In this document: positions 14,170-16,750 of the stretch, one piece after another | Layout: each line of letters starts with the position of its first letter | How positions within the stretch are numbered: the first letter of the stretch is position 1 | Assembly: GCA_023436525.1 (NCBI GenBank) | Contig: JAEZIW010000150.1 | Location: forward strand, 1 to 16,750 | Direction of reading: 5' to 3' | From: Bacillota bacterium | GTDB taxonomy: Bacteria; Bacillota; Clostridia; Christensenellales; SZUA-584 | Length of the DNA: 16,750 nucleotides | The notes under the pieces: model-generated | Told to the model about the DNA's origin: nothing | The model's input: only the letters and a program-made list of their open reading frames with translations | The model's database searches: none | Made by a program: the position numbers and the translations under genes

Positions 14170-15471
14170 GTGAGCATCTTGGATGTTGTAAATTGGATTC
14201 ATATTTCGGACTTGCATTTTGGATATAGCGAAGGAGTGGCTACAAGAATATTTCATGATGAGGCCGCTGATTATTTGTGTGAATATTTTAAGTCAGTTAA
14301 GCAAACTCCTGAGTATTTATTTATTACTGGGGATATTATATTTCCTAAAAATAACAAACGTAAGATTACAGAACATTATGAAAATGCAAAAATATTTGTT
14401 TTAGAAATAATTCAGAAGCTTGGCATATCACCAAAAAATGTGTTCATAGTGCCGGGCAATCACGATGTATCTGGTGAGGGCTTGCGTTTTAAAACTGCAC
14501 AGCATATTAGGGCCGTAGGGAACTATGATTTTGTTAGAGGCGAAGTTTCACCTTCTCTAAATAATGAGTGGAAGAATCTTAAACCTCGGAAACAATTTAT
14601 TGATTTTTATAAAGACATACGCGGCGAGGCTTTTCACTGTGGTCATTTCTTGTTTTCTGAAAAGTATGTTGATATATTGTGTTTAGATACTTCATTATTA
14701 TCAATAGGTTCAAAGGAAGATAACAACAACTTATTTATTGGCTCGAACAAAGTGATGGATGTATTGGAGCATACAGAAAAAGAAAAACCAAAGATTGTAT
14801 TAGCACATCATCCACTGTCTTTTATGAAAAGAATGGAACATTCAAACTTAGTACGGATGTTTGTGAAACGGAATGTGTTTGCTTATTTCTATGGACATGC
14901 TCATTCATTAGGGCTTGAATTACCAACTGTACTTGGTAATCCAGATGTGCCAAGTAGTATTGATGCAATTTGTTGCCCAACACATATTAATAAAAGTGCC
15001 CCATATGGGATGGCAACAGTTATTGGTTTAGTTACCGGCAATTATGACATTAGCAAAGAACACGGCGTTGCTACATATCATATATGGTCTATCGGAAGTA
15101 CTCCTGTAAAGCCAGAGCTGATCGATGTGCCACTCTGTAAAAAGAATAAAAATGAAATCGAAATTTTAGAAAAAACTAAAGAGAAAATTATAAATACAAT
15201 TGAAAGCAATTTTGAAAATGCTCCGTATAGCTTAACTGAAAAAGTTAGCAATTTATTCAAAGAAGGTATGGCGCAATTATCGGAGTTAGCAAAAAAACAA
15301 TTGCAAAGTCTAAAAGCAGAAATTCTTATTACTGTCAATACACCTATGGGTGATACAAGCGGTGGAAGAGCTGTTGAAGAAATTGAAGTTGGCGGAGGAA
15401 ATCAAACCGATTCGGAAAATCTTACGTCTGTTGAAAAACAATTGCGAATTATTAAAGAAAAAAATCTGTAG
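14170..15471 (+). CDS. calcineurin-like metallophosphoesterase, island gene
   Basis: A predicted cytoplasmic two-metal phosphoesterase of 433 aa. The proposed start is GTG 14170, directly after GAGGGGGGGG; TTG 14179 is an alternative. All calcineurin-like metal motifs are present: Asp14 and His16 (SDLHFG), Asp55 (TGDIIF), Asn97-His98-Asp99 (GNHD), His213/His214 (AHHPLS) and His243/His245 (GHAH). The catalytic domain spans about 1-300. The C-terminal ~110 residues are charged and helical (EILEKTKEKIINTIES, LAKKQLQSLKAE), perhaps for oligomerisation or partner binding. The family includes cyclic-nucleotide phosphodiesterases (CpdA-like) and DNA nucleases (SbcD/Mre11-like); the sequence alone does not decide. 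AT-rich codon use differs from the upstream genes. The gene for a VirD4-like ATPase follows 15 bases later. Confidence 0.85.
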   Translation: MSILDVVNWIHISDLHFGYSEGVATRIFHDEAADYLCEYFKSVKQTPEYLFITGDIIFPKNNKRKITEHYENAKIFVLEIIQKLGISPKNVFIVPGNHDVSGEGLRFKTAQHIRAVGNYDFVRGEVSPSLNNEWKNLKPRKQFIDFYKDIRGEAFHCGHFLFSEKYVDILCLDTSLLSIGSKEDNNNLFIGSNKVMDVLEHTEKEKPKIVLAHHPLSFMKRMEHSNLVRMFVKRNVFAYFYGHAHSLGLELPTVLGNPDVPSSIDAICCPTHINKSAPYGMATVIGLVTGNYDISKEHGVATYHIWSIGSTPVKPELIDVPLCKKNKNEIEILEKTKEKIINTIESNFENAPYSLTEKVSNLFKEGMAQLSELAKKQLQSLKAEILITVNTPMGDTSGGRAVEEIEVGGGNQTDSENLTSVEKQLRIIKEKNL

Positions 15472-15486
15472 TATTGGAGAATAGAC

Positions 15487-16750
15487 ATGAGTAAAGCATA
15501 TACCGATAGCAAAGATATAAAAAAGTTCTATTATGAATCTACTGAAACATTAGCAAGAATATATAATAAATATTCATTTGAAAACAATCATATTATTCAG
15601 TTATCTAAGTTAAGACGAGAGAATTTTGATTTGGAAGGTATTGGAGGAGTACCATTATCATTAAGTGATGATGACAATTATTTATATATAGATAATACAG
15701 ATGCTCACTCCCTAATTGTAGGTCCAACTGGCTCAAAAAAAAGCCGCTTGATTGCTATGCCAACAGTAAAAATACTTGGAGCTGCAAAAGAATCAATGAT
15801 TATTTCTGATCCCAAAGCAGAAATATATGGCCGGACAGCAAATGAGTTAATCAAAATAGGATATAAAGTAGTAGTTCTCAATTTGCGATCGCCGGATAAT
15901 GGTGAAGGTTGGAATCCGCTTGAAGTTCCATATAAATATTTTTGTGAGGGAAATTTAGACAAAGCTTATGAATTTACAAATGATATAGCAGTAAATTTAA
16001 CAAGGACTGAAGCCTCTGTTAAAGATCCGTTTTGGGATAATAGCGCTGGCTCTCTCTTTTTTGGATTGTCGGTACTTTTATTCAAATATTGTGCAGATTT
16101 TAACTATCCAAAGGATGTTGTTAATATTGGTAACGTTATAAATTTAAGAAATATAATGCTATCAAAAGGCAATCCCACATTACAGAATCAGCCACTGTGG
16201 CAATATGCCAAAACTGACAATTTTATATCATCTTCATTAATTGGAACTATTGCAGCACCAAATGACACCAGAGCTTCAATACTTAGTGTTTTTGATCAGA
16301 AAATGAGAATATTTTCAATACAACCTAATTTAGTGAATATGTTGTCTGATAATACGATAAGTCTTGATGATGTTGATGAACAACCTACGGCGATATATTT
16401 GATTCTACCAGATGAAAAAACTAGTTATCATAATTTAATTTCTTTATTTATAAAACAAAGTTACGAATATCTAATTGATAAAGCGCAAAGAAACATTGGA
16501 AGACAGGGCTATAAAGTCGGACGGATGAAGATCAGAGTAAACTATATTTTAGATGAGTTTTCATCTTTACCAACAATTAGTGATTTTCCTGCAATGATTA
16601 CTGCTGCAAGAAGCCGGAATATTAGATTTAATCTATTTATACAGAGTAAACATCAGTTGATTTTGCGATATGCCGAAGAAGCAGAGACTATACTATCCAA
16701 TTGTAACAATTGGATTTTCCTAACAAGTCGTGAATTGAAGTTTTTACAAG
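15487..16750 (+). CDS. VirD4/TraG-family ATPase without N-terminal membrane segments (partial, runs off the window)
   Basis: The first 421 codons are open to the window edge with no stop. ATG 15487 is preceded by GGAGA (15476-15480). The protein belongs to the VirD4/TraG coupling-protein branch of the FtsK/HerA ATPases: Walker A region VGPTGSKKSR (78-87), ESMIISDPKAEIYGRTA (103-119), WNPLEVP, Walker B YILDEF (353-358) and the sensor-type IQSKHQL (385-391) followed by LSNCNNWIFL. Conjugative coupling proteins normally begin with membrane helices; here the 77 residues before the Walker A are hydrophilic. The third Walker A glycine is replaced by Lys84. It probably moves or remodels DNA with the phosphoesterase encoded just upstream. 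It could be a coupling ATPase of an integrative element, or a defence-type motor. Confidence 0.82.
   Translation, partial: MSKAYTDSKDIKKFYYESTETLARIYNKYSFENNHIIQLSKLRRENFDLEGIGGVPLSLSDDDNYLYIDNTDAHSLIVGPTGSKKSRLIAMPTVKILGAAKESMIISDPKAEIYGRTANELIKIGYKVVVLNLRSPDNGEGWNPLEVPYKYFCEGNLDKAYEFTNDIAVNLTRTEASVKDPFWDNSAGSLFFGLSVLLFKYCADFNYPKDVVNIGNVINLRNIMLSKGNPTLQNQPLWQYAKTDNFISSSLIGTIAAPNDTRASILSVFDQKMRIFSIQPNLVNMLSDNTISLDDVDEQPTAIYLILPDEKTSYHNLISLFIKQSYEYLIDKAQRNIGRQGYKVGRMKIRVNYILDEFSSLPTISDFPAMITAARSRNIRFNLFIQSKHQLILRYAEEAETILSNCNNWIFLTSRELKFLQ

Overview
The window looks like chromosomal DNA of an anaerobic, probably gut-dwelling, clostridial Bacillota. The indications are a B12-dependent (class II) ribonucleotide reductase, SD-rich short-leader genes with TTGACA/TATAAT-type promoters, and intergenic repeats of the kind common in gut Clostridia. 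The taxon is an inference. Positions 1 to about 13,500 are moderately GC-rich housekeeping sequence. From about 13,800 to the end the DNA is clearly AT-rich: 41 G+C in 120 bases at 14221-14340, against 78 in 120 for two sampled guaA lines (12601-12660 and 13261-13320).

Layout. (1) nrdJ (169-2409) lies behind a promoter carrying a near-consensus NrdR box. (2) An orphan membrane anti-sigma-like protein follows (2541-3464) and ends in a clear terminator. (3) A 600-bp gene-free, repeat-filled stretch runs to 4076. (4) Two minus-strand genes follow: a DUF1295 membrane protein (4077-4973) and a Met/Gly/Asn-rich hypothetical (5048-5839). The latter is divergent from a small helical protein (5982-6317), and the two share a short motif. 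(5) murG (6703-7767) overlaps a HEAT-like/THUMP-like RNA methyltransferase gene (7754-9217). (6) A 111-bp structured MITE-like element (9234-9344) precedes a PfkB sugar kinase (9369-10319), which ends in a terminator. (7) guaB (10506-11963) and guaA (11970-13502) form a GMP-biosynthesis operon with its own strong promoter.

(8) Downstream of guaA, a 667-bp gap leads into an AT-rich two-gene operon that runs off the window. It encodes a calcineurin-like metallophosphoesterase with a complete metal-site motif set (14170-15471). Fifteen bases further on is a VirD4/TraG-type ATPase (15487 to the edge) with no N-terminal membrane segments and a non-canonical Walker A. The composition change and the guaA 3' position, a known integration hotspot, suggest a horizontally acquired island. 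The phosphoesterase plus soluble VirD4-like ATPase pair does not match a named system I recognise. It is the best candidate here for an undescribed DNA-processing, mobile-element or defence module.
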